DNA of 64,000 nucleotides from Rhizophagus irregularis (lineage: Eukaryota > Glomeromycota > Glomeromycetes > Glomerales > Glomeraceae), in the NCBI RefSeq assembly GCF_026210795.1, contig NC_089429.1, forward strand, positions 6,605,001-6,669,000, written 5' to 3'. Both the position numbers and the translations under genes were made by a program. The notes beneath the pieces are model-generated. The model was not told the DNA's origin and ran no database searches. It saw only the letters and a program-made list of their open reading frames with translations. Below are positions 35,931 through 47,119 of this stretch, in pieces; the stretch's first letter is position 1, and each line of letters opens with the position of its first letter.

Positions 35931-38135
35931 ATTAAAAGAAATACAAACAATTTCGAATTCATTTAACATCTACAACAAGTAGGCCTAAAATTCGTTTAAT
36001 AATTCCTCATGTCAATCTAAAATAATGATAATCAAATTTAAGCATACGTATGAATTCATATTTGCATAAAATTTTATACAAGTAAATAAAGAAATTTTCG
36101 CAATATCTACCGGAACTAAATTCATAACCAGTAAGTAGATGTTTGTGTATATTTTTCTACTTTTAGTCGAATTTTGATATATAAAAATTTCCTTAATTTA
36201 TTTTAAAACACATTTTTTTATGTATAAAATATGAAGGCAGGGATTGAGATATTATGAATTTAGTTATAATTCCGATAATTATTTTTTTTTTCCCTATTTT
36301 CCCTATCAATGACCGATTTTCAAAATAAATGGGACCATTCAAAATCATCTGATGGACAAATCATCATAGCCGCTGGTGATAACGATATAATACTTTCATT
36401 TGTAACAATTAATATATCTATTAATATGTAAGAATTTGTTTTTTATTGTAAGAATTAATGTTTTTATTAATACGTCATAAACAATTGTACTACATATTAA
36501 ATATAAATATATGATTTTTTGCATGTAAATAATGATATAATAATTTATTTTATTAAAATTTAATAAATAATTTTTGTACTATTAGGAGTGATAATGAATG
36601 TTGGGACGATTTGTCAGTATTGTGAACGTCGGGTCTTCGCCGAGATTTCGTATAATTGATAGTTATGTTTTGTTTCTAAATAAACCTAAATAGGATTTAG
36701 AATATTGGGGGAAACGTCATAGTTTTGAATAATAATTTTGTAAGAAAACAAAAGAAAAACAATGATGATAATAAAAATAGTCAAGAAACCATTTAAGATA
36801 TATATCAAATAATTATTGATAAAAATTGAATAACTATTTTCCGCGATCTAATAAAAAATTGTTTATTGAATTTTAGATTTGTGTTTAGAACATGGAACCG
36901 GTTAATTTAACCCGGTCGATTTATTCGCTTTTAATATTAGATCATGAAATATTACGACAAATCGACAAACAATAATCGAAAGAAATGAACAAATGATATA
37001 CCAAAATATTATTTAATTTAAAGTATGAAACATCTATCAACCTCCTTAACAAAAGAAAACAATCAGTTTCCTATTTATAAATTCTATAGATTCATCGGCG
37101 TAACTGCGTATACCAAAAAATGGAAAAGAATTAATCTGGCTGCACCACTTAAATTTTTGAATATATAAAAATTAGTTATCGATGACAAAGAAGTTATGAA
37201 CATAAATCTATTGTTTGTTTGACAAAGGAAAAAAATAAAAATTAAATACATATAATTATTTATTTGTTTATTATAGAGATTAAATAAATAAATAAATAAT
37301 CTAACGATGAACGAACACAAAAAAAAAATATTCATAATTAAAAATCAAGAAAACAAGTTAAAAACAGGTAAAATTAATTTTCTTTGTCATTATACTCATA
37401 TAAAAATATTCGCTATATAATATTTAATGATATTAATACCTTGAAAAGTCGATTGTGAGTTAATTTTTCCGAAGAGAGAATTTTTTAGGTTGCACCAATA
37501 AATTAGTAAATGAAGATCAAAAAAATATTTGTAACACATTTTTTATATATTCTACAGAAAGAGTTGACTGATTTAGCATGTAAGAAAAAAAAAAAGAAAA
37601 TCGACTCCGTCCATGAATAATAATACAGTTCTATTTTTATTAATAAAAAATAAATTCCTAGTTGTTAAAAAATTTTTTTAGTACTTCGTTACAAAATGCA
37701 CTCCATTTCATTGATTTACCGATTTACCATATATACAGTATGATATATTTACATATATATATGTCTATAGCGATTATTTCTAGCATACTTCATTATTTTA
37801 GGTATGACTCTTACAAGCTAGCAAGTTACAGCTATGAATGCAGTGACAGCAATTATTAAGATGTTAGTAACATTGTTTGGAACTATAAATAGGTCTCATA
37901 ATAGCATTTCTCATTGATTTAGGTATGATTTTTCAAGCTAGCAAGTTATAGCTATGAATGCTGTGGCAACCTGATAACTTTATCTGTAAGTTCCATTAAC
38001 ACTATAGTCAATTGTTCACTATTTTCTTAAAGAAATACGTTTGGTTGCAACTAGATTTTTATTCTTAACAATCCGGGAAAAACACTAATATCATGTATAT
38101 CATATAATATACTATGCCGCAACTCGTTAGTTTCT
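35931..38135. repeat. segmental tandem duplication, copy A
   Basis: It matches 38288-40650 in order and orientation. Markers shared at a constant offset of about 2.36 kb are TTTCGAATTCATTTAACATC (35951 / 38311), GAACGTCGGGTCTTCGCCGA, CATGGAACCGGTTAATTTAA and TAGATTCATCGGCGTAACT. Identity looks high but is broken by many small indels. A ~125 bp sub-repeat (TTTTAGGTATGA, then AGCTAGCAAGTTA, then AGCTATGAATGC) occurs twice near 37795-37975. No coding frame is kept between the copies, so the open frames at 37084-37335 and 37662-37859 are not supported. Confidence 0.8.
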
Positions 38136-38287
38136 GTATAAAGTTATTAATTAACCATAATGAGAGGAGACAAGTAGGTTTACTGTAGGTAGAAGTCATG
38201 CACATATATGAATTAAAATGTTAGACAATTAATAAAATATCGTAATAAACTGATCAATTAATTTGTAGTGAAAATTTTAGTCGTTAA

Positions 38288-40650
38288 AATTATTAAAGAA
38301 ATACAAATAATTTCGAATTCATTTAACATCTTCCAGAAGTAGGCCCAAAATTCGTTTAATAATTTCTCGTGTCAATCTAAAATAATGATAATCTAATTCA
38401 AGCATATGTTATGAAGTCATATTTGTTATACAGATAAATAAAGAAATTTTCGCAATATCTACCAGAACTAAATTTATAACCGCAAGTAGATATTTAGTCG
38501 AATTTTGATTTACCAATTAATAAAAAAAAAATCATAAAATTTACTAATTTCATGTACAGTATTTGTAAAATAAAAGTATAAATATTTCCTTAATTTATTT
38601 TAGAACTCATTTATTTTTTTATGTATAAAATATGAAGGCTGACACGCCAAAATTGAGAATTATTAATTTAGTTATAATTCCGATAATTATTATTTTTTTT
38701 TCCCTGTCAAATGTCCGATTTTCAAAATAAATGGGAAATCTGATCACAAATCATAGCGCTGGTGATATATTAATATGTAATAATTTAAAAGAATATATGT
38801 TTTTTATTGTAAAAATTAATGTTTTTATTAATGTCATAAACAATTGTTTTTGCTTCATATTAAATAAAATATATGATTTTTTGCATGTAAATTTAATGAT
38901 ATAATTTATTTTATTAAAATTTAATAAATAATTTTTGTACTATTAGGAGGGATAATGAATGTTGGGACGCACGTTTTGTCAGGATTGTGAACGTCGGGTC
39001 TTCGCCGAGATTTCGTATAACTGATTGTTATGTTTGTTTCTGAATAAACCTAAATAGGATTTAGAATATCAGAAGAAACGTCATAGATTGAATAATAATT
39101 TTGTTTTTTTTTTAAGAAAACAAGAAAACAATCATGATGATAAAAATAGTCAAGAAACCATTTAAGATATATATCACAAAGTCTTGTAATAATCACTCAA
39201 ATAATTATTGATAAAAATTGAATAACTATTTTCCGCGGTCTAATAAAAAATTGTCCATTGAATTTTAGATTTGTATTTAGAACATGGAACCGGTTAATTT
39301 AACCCGGTCGATTTATTCGCTTCTAATATTAGATCATGAAATATTACGATAAATCGACAAAACAATAATCGAAAGAAATGATGATATACCAAAATATTAT
39401 TTAATTTAAAGTATGAAACATCTATCAACCTCCTTAGCAAAAGAAAATAATCAGTTTCCTATTTATAAATTCTATAGATTCATCGGCGTAACTACGTATA
39501 CCAAAAAAATGAAAAAAAAAAATAAAAAAAATGAAGAATTAATCTGGATGCACCACTTAAATTTTGGATATATAAAAATTAGCTATCGATGACAAAGAAT
39601 TTATGAAAATAAATCTATTGTTTGTTTAACAAAGGAAATAACAAATATTAAATACATATAATTATTTATTTGTTTATTATAGAGATTAAATAAATAAATA
39701 AATAATCCAACGATGAACGAACACAAAAAAAAATATTCATAATTAAAAATCAAATAAACAGGTTAAAAACAAGTAAAATTAATTTTCTTTGTCATTATAT
39801 TTAGTATATAAAATATTCGCTATATAATATTTAATAATATATTAACCTTGAAAAAGTCGATTGTGAGTTAATTTTTCCGAAGATAGGTAATTTTTAGGTT
39901 GCACTAATAAATTAGTAAATGAAGATCAAAAAATATTTGTAATACATTTGACTGGTTTATTTATATAAGAAAAAAACAGAAAGAAAATCCATGAATAATA
40001 CAGTTCTATTTTTATTAATAAAAAATAAATTTCTAGTTGATGAAAAATTTTTTTAGTACTTCGTTACAAAATGCACTCCATTTCATTGATTTGCCGATTT
40101 ACCATAATATGTACATATACAGCAGTATATATGTCTATAACAATTATTAGTATCATTGTTTAGAACTCTAAATACCACTTAAGAATAGGCTTCATAACAG
40201 CATTTCTCATTGTTTTAGGTATGATTTTTACAAACTAGCAAGTTTTTATATGAATGCTGTGGCAGCAATTATTACAGTAAGATGTTTATATCATTGTTTG
40301 GAACTCTAAACATCGTTTAAGAATAGGTTTCATAACAACATTCTTCATTGTTTTAGATATCCCTATAAAAAATTTACTGGAAAAAATTACCATTTTTCTA
40401 ATTTGTATTCCGATATGTGATTAATTTTCTAAAAAATTTTTTATAGGGGATTTTTACAAGATAGCAAGTTACAGATAAAGTTACCAGGCTGCCACGGCAT
40501 TCATAGCTATAAGTTCTATTAACACTGTATAGCTAATTGTTCCTTATTTTCTTCAAAAAATGCGTTTGGTTGCAAACCGGATTTTTATTCTTAACAATCC
40601 GGGTCAAAATGTATATCATATGATAGTATACTACGCCGAAACTCAATCAT
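38288..40650. repeat. segmental tandem duplication, copy B
   Basis: The second copy of the unit. It is longer at its right end, with three sub-repeat units (near 40145-40480) instead of two and a small MITE in one of them. The junction between copies (38136-38287) is unique AT-rich sequence. Confidence 0.8.
40361..40448. mobile_element. 88 bp MITE with CCCTATAAAAAATTT ends
   Basis: CCCTATAAAAAATTTACTGG and, inverted, CCCTATAAAAAATTTTTTAG. It splits a sub-repeat whose unbroken form, TTTTAGGTATGATTTTTACA, is present at about 40215, so the empty site is visible in the same window. It is the smallest member of the 18117/27226 family. Confidence 0.8.
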
Positions 40651-41262
40651 CGCTCTACATATTATTTCTCATTTAAGAGAGAACTTTTTCACTCACTCTT
40701 AAGTCATCGTGCAAATCCCACAATTAATCTAGGGCGTCAAGAATTGTTTGATCGCGATTTTATCATGATTTTGGCGGGTTTACAATATTTAATATTATTT
40801 AAATTCAATTGGATGACTATATAACCACATGATTAGTACGATTTACATTAATTCTTGAATTCCGTCTAAAATTTATAAAGGAATAGTTATAAGTTAATGG
40901 AGTAATTAAAGGGTGGTATTGGTCAAGCAAATTTACGAAAAAATCGTGAAAGTCACACAACCCATCCTGGATTAGGAAATAATTTAGATATTAATGTCTT
41001 CACACACTTTTTATAATTTTGACAGAGTCTAGAGTTTTGTTATGCAATCTTATTTTTTTATTTCGTACAGTATAGTATGAATAAATATACATCAATTTTT
41101 TTTTTGAAATATAGTAGTGTATCGAAGATAAATTGGCTACTTTGAAGATGTTATCTCTTTAATATGGATAAGAGATTCGCAGTAAATCTTTATTATTTTC
41201 AGACCATTTGTCATTAGCCAAATTCTAATTTATCTCAATGTGTATCATTTAATTAATTATAC
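40651..41262. other. spacer
   Basis: No gene or repeat recognised. Confidence 0.4.
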
Positions 41263-41412
41263 TAGCGAGCTAAAGTAGAATTGGGAGGGTCAGGAGTAGG
41301 ATAGAATCCGGTGATCCCCAGAAGACCGCTATGGTGAAGGCCTTTTACTGACGTGTGAGATGAAAGTGTCTAAAAGGATTAGATACCCTCGTAGTCTCTA
41401 CATCAGTAAAAT
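41263..41412 (+). rRNA. small-subunit rRNA-like fragment (central domain), divergent
   Basis: The stretch follows the order of conserved SSU rRNA blocks: GGAGGGTCAGGAGTAGGATA, then AATCCGGTGATCC, GGTGAAGGC (41333-41341), ACTGACG (41347-41353), ATGAAAG, and GGATTAGATACCCTCGTAGTC (41376-41396), then AGTAAA. The last block differs from the bacterial 790-loop sequence at a single base. The spacing from GTAG to GAAGGC (46 bases, against 48 in E. coli) fits, but the part between GAAAG and GGATTAG is about six bases short. The flanks are ordinary AT-rich DNA with no further rRNA. It is a fragment of about 150 bases, too short to function. Whether it is of organelle, endosymbiont, archaeal-like or other origin I cannot decide. 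Confidence 0.65.
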
Positions 41413-41929
41413 AATATTCATTGCCATTACTGATGGAGAAACCCTTGATTTTTCATTAATAAAAAATTGGAAGATTTTTACAACAGTTGTTTTTTACGGT
41501 ATTCTGATTTAAATAGAAATTTATCGCATTAATCGGTTAGAATCTCTGATGTCCGATTTTTTTTCTTATAACTTATAGAAACTCCTAATTGTTCTGGCCT
41601 GTAGCATTTTGTCTTAATAAAATAAGTGAATCATCAACTTTAAGATCTTATATTTTAATTAACGATAAGTGAAATTTCTGCTTGAAATGAAACGTAGCAA
41701 TTGTACTATTTAAGAGATGATATTTTAAATTAAAGATCATTAAGATATTAAATATATTATGAATTTAGGGTAATAAACTTCTAAACTGATACGGCCTTTA
41801 ATATGAATGAACAATTCCAATTCACACTAATTTATATTCCCTATTTTCTTATTCAAATATTTTTCATTATTTTCACGTTGATAGAATAACAAAAACAGTA
41901 ATTTTAACTTAAGAAAATCTTTGCGCATA
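41413..41929. other. spacer
   Basis: AT-rich; no further rRNA motif and no gene seen. Confidence 0.4.
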
Positions 41930-43435
41930 GTCTATTTCTTAATCTCTATTCATTAATACACCACTTTCAATTCATATACCCTTCACCGTTTCCAAAAGAT
42001 AAAAAAGAAAAAAAATACGTCAAACAACAATTATTGTTACACTCAAAACACCTTGATTCCAACTTCAATAAGGAATTTGACGTTCCTTCCACACCACATG
42101 ACCAAAAATAAATAGATCATTATCCATTAACTCGTATATTTCCCTATCTTCTCTAGCTAGATAGATAAAAAAGAAATAAATACATTAACCGTTACCCCTT
42201 TCGTTTTCTCTTTCCCTTTCATTTCCCCGAATATCAACACGTTCATATAAATCACGTGACCAGAATGAACACACTACCCATCAATCTAAGTATTTTCTTT
42301 ATCTCCCTAACTACACGAAAAATAAAAATACATCCCAATAATTCTCGTTACACATTAAACACTCTTGATCTCAATTTCATCAATAAGGAATTTAATAGTA
42401 AAAAAGAACAACATACACCAAATAATAATTTTCGTTCCATAAACACTTGATTTCGACTTCATAAAAAGTAGCGTTCCCTTCCAAGCTAAGACATAAAAAC
42501 TACATATATAACATACCTCAATTATACGCTATCCACCAACTCACACACCTTACCTTCGCCATCTCCTTTAACGGCAAATACATCAAATAATAATCCTCGC
42601 CGCACACTCTTGATTTCAACTTCGTCAATAAAAGAATTTAACGTCCCTCCGTCAAAGTATATATTATCCATATATACAATATCCATCAATTCATATATTT
42701 TCCCATCTTCTTTAACAACACATGATAAAAGGAAAAAATACATCAAATAATATTCTTCATCACACGTCAGACAACTTGATCTCAACTTCACAAGAATTTA
42801 ACGTTCCTTCCAAGCTAAGCACTAATATTACACGTTCCCCTATTATAACGCATGCGTGAACTCATAACCTTCCCCATCTTCTTAACTACAAATACATCAA
42901 ATAACAATTCTTGTTGTGCATCAAACATTTTTGATCTCAATTTCATCAACAAGGGATTTAACGTTCCCTACAAGACAAAAAAATAAATAACGATCCTACT
43001 ATACACTATCCGTCTATCCAATATTTTTTTCATCTTCCCTAACTATAGAAGACAAAAAAAGAAAAAATACATCGAATAATAATCGATGCTACACATCAAA
43101 CACTACTGATCTCGTTCCTTCCACATTATATGATCAGGGAATAAATAGAACATATTCTATTATATGCTACCCATCAACTCGTACACCTTCCAATCTCTTT
43201 TAACTACAAATACATCAAATAATAATCCTCGTCTCACGCTAAACACCTGGTAACAATTTATAGAAAATTTACTATTCCTTCCAAACTAAGACATAAATAC
43301 TACACACTCTATTATACGCTACCTATCAACTCATATTTTCACATCTTCGCTAACTGCACAAGATAAGAAAGAAAAAAATACATCAAATTATATTCCTCAT
43401 TACACGCAAAACACTCTAGATCTTCATTAAGACCG
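41930..43435. repeat. satellite array, unit about 160 bp
   Basis: The anchor AACGTTCCTTCC (with variants) falls at about 42081, 42472, 42642, 42802, 42962, 43113 and 43274, giving spacings of 151-170 bases plus one double gap. Each unit also has AATACATCAAATAATAATCC, a CACTCTTGATCTCAACTTCA block and ATTATACGCTA. The plus strand is poor in G. The short open frames in it (42256-42450 and 42522-42791) lie in different phases of the unit and are not genes. Confidence 0.8.
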
Positions 43436-43439
43436 TGCA

Positions 43440-44418
43440 CTATAACCATGCAGGCGCAATAACACGAAATCCTTTTCAACTATTGCATCAACAGCTTTAC
43501 AAAAGATCCTACAGTTGCAAATTTTTCAAAAATAACTTTGGTAACAAGTTTAAGACGATTAATTTCACAATTAGCTTCTCTAATGAGATCGTTTCACATT
43601 TGTAAATTCTCTTTTCTTGCAGTTTTCTTGATCTGACTTGTTCATTTGAGGTATCCTGAACACCATCATGATCACCAGCAAATATACGGTATACCATCGA
43701 TTTAATCCCTTAATATGTGTTTTTTTTGTAGTCTCTTTTGTACTCAAAGCTTTATTGATTGAAAAAAACAAGTAATCGACTTATTTTTTAGTGATATTTT
43801 GTTAGACAAAATTTTTTCGTTCTGAGTACCAACTCGCATTAAACTCAATCACTTGTATTTGTATAATGATGTTTTACTAACTCCGGTAGTTAACAATGAA
43901 GCCATTAAATTCGAACCATTATTTAAATTTTGATTAACTTAATCTCCGAGATCTTTGCGATATGTTCTGCCAATAATTGCTCGGTTTAGATGAAACGACT
44001 GCAGTAATTGCATCGGAAAGTTTCTTAATAGGAGCTTTAGATTTAGAGGCTTTTGATTTTTGAGTCTTAGGAGAAATTTTAACTAGTTCTAACTAGTTCT
44101 AACGAACTTTAAACAGCTGATCCTCATTAGAATAAGTCCTATCTTTCCGACCACAACGAAGGCTATGATCCCCGTGACGTTTGACGAGAAATCATGAAGG
44201 TTTTACCAAGTAAAGTGGCTTTCTTTACTTTTGAGGTATTTCTTTTGATTCTGGCCAGTCTTATTGGATCTACTATGATATTAGAAGCATCATTTTCTTC
44301 AACCTTTAAGGGATTATTAGTTTTCTTGAACTTTACTGGGAGTAATACTACTTCGGTACCTTTTTTATTGTCATCATCCACATTCTGTTTTTTTTTTGAT
44401 CGGACGGTATAATGCCAT
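43440..44418 (-). pseudogene. lysine-rich decayed ORF, family unknown
   Basis: Starting at the ATG near 44418 (MALYRPIKKK), a slip in the A-run at about 44390 leads into VDDDNKKGTEVVLLPVKF, then IRLARIKRNTSKVKKATL. After a stop the reading resumes in other frames: HGDHSLRCGRKDRTYS, SKAPIKKLSDAITAVVSS, and near 43500 LIREANCEINRLKLVTKV. Composition is basic and hydrophilic. At least four frame changes are needed. I do not recognise the family; a DNA-binding or transposon-borne protein is possible, without proof. Confidence 0.45.
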
Positions 44419-46129
44419 AATTTCCATTTCTTTTTGTATTTTAATAATTGTAATTCTGTTATTCAGTTAATCGCACCTGTTGAATTTGATTTGAACAATA
44501 GTGCCAACTACGAAATTATTATTCAAAAAAATTAACATATAATTTCTTTTATTTACTAGGCTTTGTAGTTATTTTAAAGGTGAAGGGTATGTCCATTATG
44601 GAAATTTCAAAACAACGTGAAGAACGAAAGTATTGGCTCATCATATCAGATATTGTGTTATTTGTGTAATGAGATTTGCCGATCATTATGACAAAATTTG
44701 ACCATAACCACATGATTAATTCGATGTACTAGAATATACCATAAGTATGCTAGCCTTTGCTTTCACACTCCAACTTTTAACAATTCGCACAATTAACATG
44801 GAATAGGTTTTTTTTTATCTATTTTAAAAGAAATTTTTATATGTAGATAGTATTTTCTAACCTTTAGTGATTTTTTAATGAATTTTTTTTACGCTTTGAT
44901 ATAGCAAATTAGTTCTTTGATTTCTTTTTGCTACTATAATGTACCGACAACGTCCACATTCACAAGTTCCAATAATATATATAACTTTGACCAACTATTT
45001 AACTATTTGACATTATCTCTATTCATAATAGAAAACTATTAGTCCCTTTTATCAATGACATAATTAATGTAATCAATGTTATCACATAATTTTTTATTGA
45101 TCAAAATGGAAAGAAATTCAATTTAAACTTTTTTTTCCAACCATTAATATGTTCGTTCGTATAAATTATCAACATGACAAGAGAATGAAATAGTCAACTT
45201 ACCGATAGTGTGATTTCGACCCAATACAATGAAGAAAAAGTATTTGCTATTTGATAACGGGATACAAGACAGTGGGCGAAAATCTGATGGAATTTTTGCA
45301 AAGGAAACATGCTATTTTATGTACTTTTTATGTACTGTAGAATTATGCCATCTTTAGACCGAGAGAATAAAGAGTATAGCGGAAGAAATCACTTTTTTTG
45401 TCTTTACTGCTGTCACAAAAGATAATGACGTGAAGTTACATTGATTGAATAATCTTTAAGTTAGCCAACCTCCTTGCTAGAATATGACAATTTTTTATTA
45501 TTATTACTAGTTGTAAAAAATAGAGCTTTTATATACGTTATCACAAATCCCATTATTAAGATTTATTATTAAATTGGACGAAAGTATGATGAAACAAATA
45601 ATGATGATAAAGTAGAGCAATGATGAATATTTATAATTCGAGGCTTCGTAGAGTATTTACAAGTAAGTTAAATTTTTAATTGATACTTAATGGATTATTG
45701 TACAAGAGCCCTCTGCGTTAGTAGTATTGACAAATTATACTTTCTTCATTTGAATCGGATAGTACTATTGTTGAATTTCAATTGCAACAACAAATACGTT
45801 TAAGTAGAACGACTTTCAATGCATGAAGATTATTTAAATATTTATTTTATGCTAAATCTTTGGACAAATTGATTCAGTAATGCGTATTCAGGATCTTAAT
45901 CATGCTAGGAAATTATTGTTAAGACCGATTGTCATTTAGCGCATCAGTTCGATATTTAGTTTCTTTAACTGTTTAAGAACGATGGATGATAAGAACGATG
46001 AATGATGTCGAGCATATAGAACTTTCCTTCATCACACTGAAAGAACTTTTGATTTATATTTTAATATATGTAATTTATTTTTTATTGGAACTAAATAGAA
46101 TTCGATTATGTAAAATGGATTAACCAAGA
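44419..46129. other. spacer with scattered coding-like scraps
   Basis: Short plus-strand pieces such as VMRIQDLNHARKLLLRP near 45880 look coding but are isolated by stops. No element can be delimited. Confidence 0.35.
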
Positions 46130-46600
46130 TTAATACACGTGTAGCGAATAAGGTGAATGTAGAGATGCTAGGAGTCAAAAAGAATGAAGATGTAGTGCCT
46201 CAGTTAACGTCAGAAGAGGAGGTTGTTGGATTATAGAGTATGTGTATTCGAAAATTAATAAAGAAGTTCAATCAATATCATCGAAATTGAAAGTGGTGAT
46301 GCTGTTACAAAAAATAAAAATAAAATGGATGATGTAGATTTGAAATTAATGGAATATCAACAGAAGCGGGCGATCAAATGGAATGGGAGGCGATCGAACG
46401 GGAGGCAATAAAGAAAGTGGGAATAAATAGATATGATATTAGTCCGGAGACTATAGGAGAGCGAATTTTAAAAGGGTTGGTGTAGAGATCATACGTATAG
46501 CAGAACAACATGATGTAGTTCAAAAATAACACGCGTTGAATAAAAACTTCACCAAACGCCTTAATAATGAAAATTGGAATACAGATTTAGTTAGTAATTG
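46130..46600 (+). pseudogene. decayed coding tract, family unknown
   Basis: The plus strand reads NVEMLGVKKNEDVVPQLTSE, then in other frames EAIKKVGINRYDISPETIGE and NFTKRLNNENWNTDLVSN. It could be the body of the transposase whose end follows at 46725, but none of the pieces shows a catalytic motif I can name. Confidence 0.3.
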
Positions 46601-46724
46601 TGAAAAGAGGTTACAAAGTAGTCCTAAGGATAAGGTAATAACGAAAAGATGGAGGGTCGGTGAGAAATAAGGAAAGCAGAATCGATTTAAATAAATTTTT
46701 TGAAGTCACGCGATTCCACGTATT

Positions 46725-46952
46725 ATACTCCCTTGTAGCAAATTGGATAAAAGAAAGTTGAGATGCAATTGATACCAATTTGATTATGCGTTCATTTAAA
46801 TATTGTGGCAAATGCGATAGATGGCACGGAAGATGGTTTAATATTTAATTTTAATAAAGTACAAAAAATAAATAATAAAGGGAGAGGAATTGAAGCAGAT
46901 GATGAAAGTCACGAAGAAAGTAGCGATAGTGATTATGAAACGAAGTTACAGT
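46725..46952 (+). pseudogene. pogo/Tigger-like transposase, C-terminal remnant
   Basis: The frame reads VANWIKES, a TGA where Trp is expected, then DAIDTNLIMRSFKYCG, then after a one-base shift ANAIDGTEDGLIF and an acidic tail (DDESHEESSDSDYE). The pattern W-I-x(5)-W-x-x-I-x-x-x-x-I-x-x-S-F-K-x-C-G-I followed by DGTEDxxI and an acidic tail is the end of DDE-1 transposases of the pogo/Tigger group. The catalytic domain is not recognisable upstream. This group duplicates TA on insertion, like the four TA-flanked MITEs in the window, but a direct link is only inferred. Confidence 0.65.
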
Positions 46953-47119
46953 AAAAGTTACAAAAAAACTATATACTAGTAACCAAAAAAAACTGATAAC
47001 CAAGCCGCGGGGATGCTATAAAAGTACAGCCGAGGTAAAAGAAAAAGGAACCGAGAAATAAAACAATTAATTAGCTATATTGGTAGGATTAAAAGTAAAT
47101 AAAAATCAAATCATAAAAA

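Noticed and set aside
37084-37859. Frames in the segmental duplication
   Set aside because: Not preserved in the second copy of the duplicated unit.
35931-40650. Long direct repeats read as LTRs of a retrotransposon
   Set aside because: The copies are almost adjacent (about 150 bases between them), with no internal coding region or primer-binding site.
42256-42791. Frames in the satellite array
   Set aside because: They lie in different phases of the repeat unit and on both strands.
44194-44412. 72-codon plus-strand frame
   Set aside because: It is the reverse of the better-supported lysine-rich relic on the minus strand.
46611-46811. 66-codon minus-strand frame
   Set aside because: Antisense to the transposase remnant, which has family-specific motifs on the plus strand.
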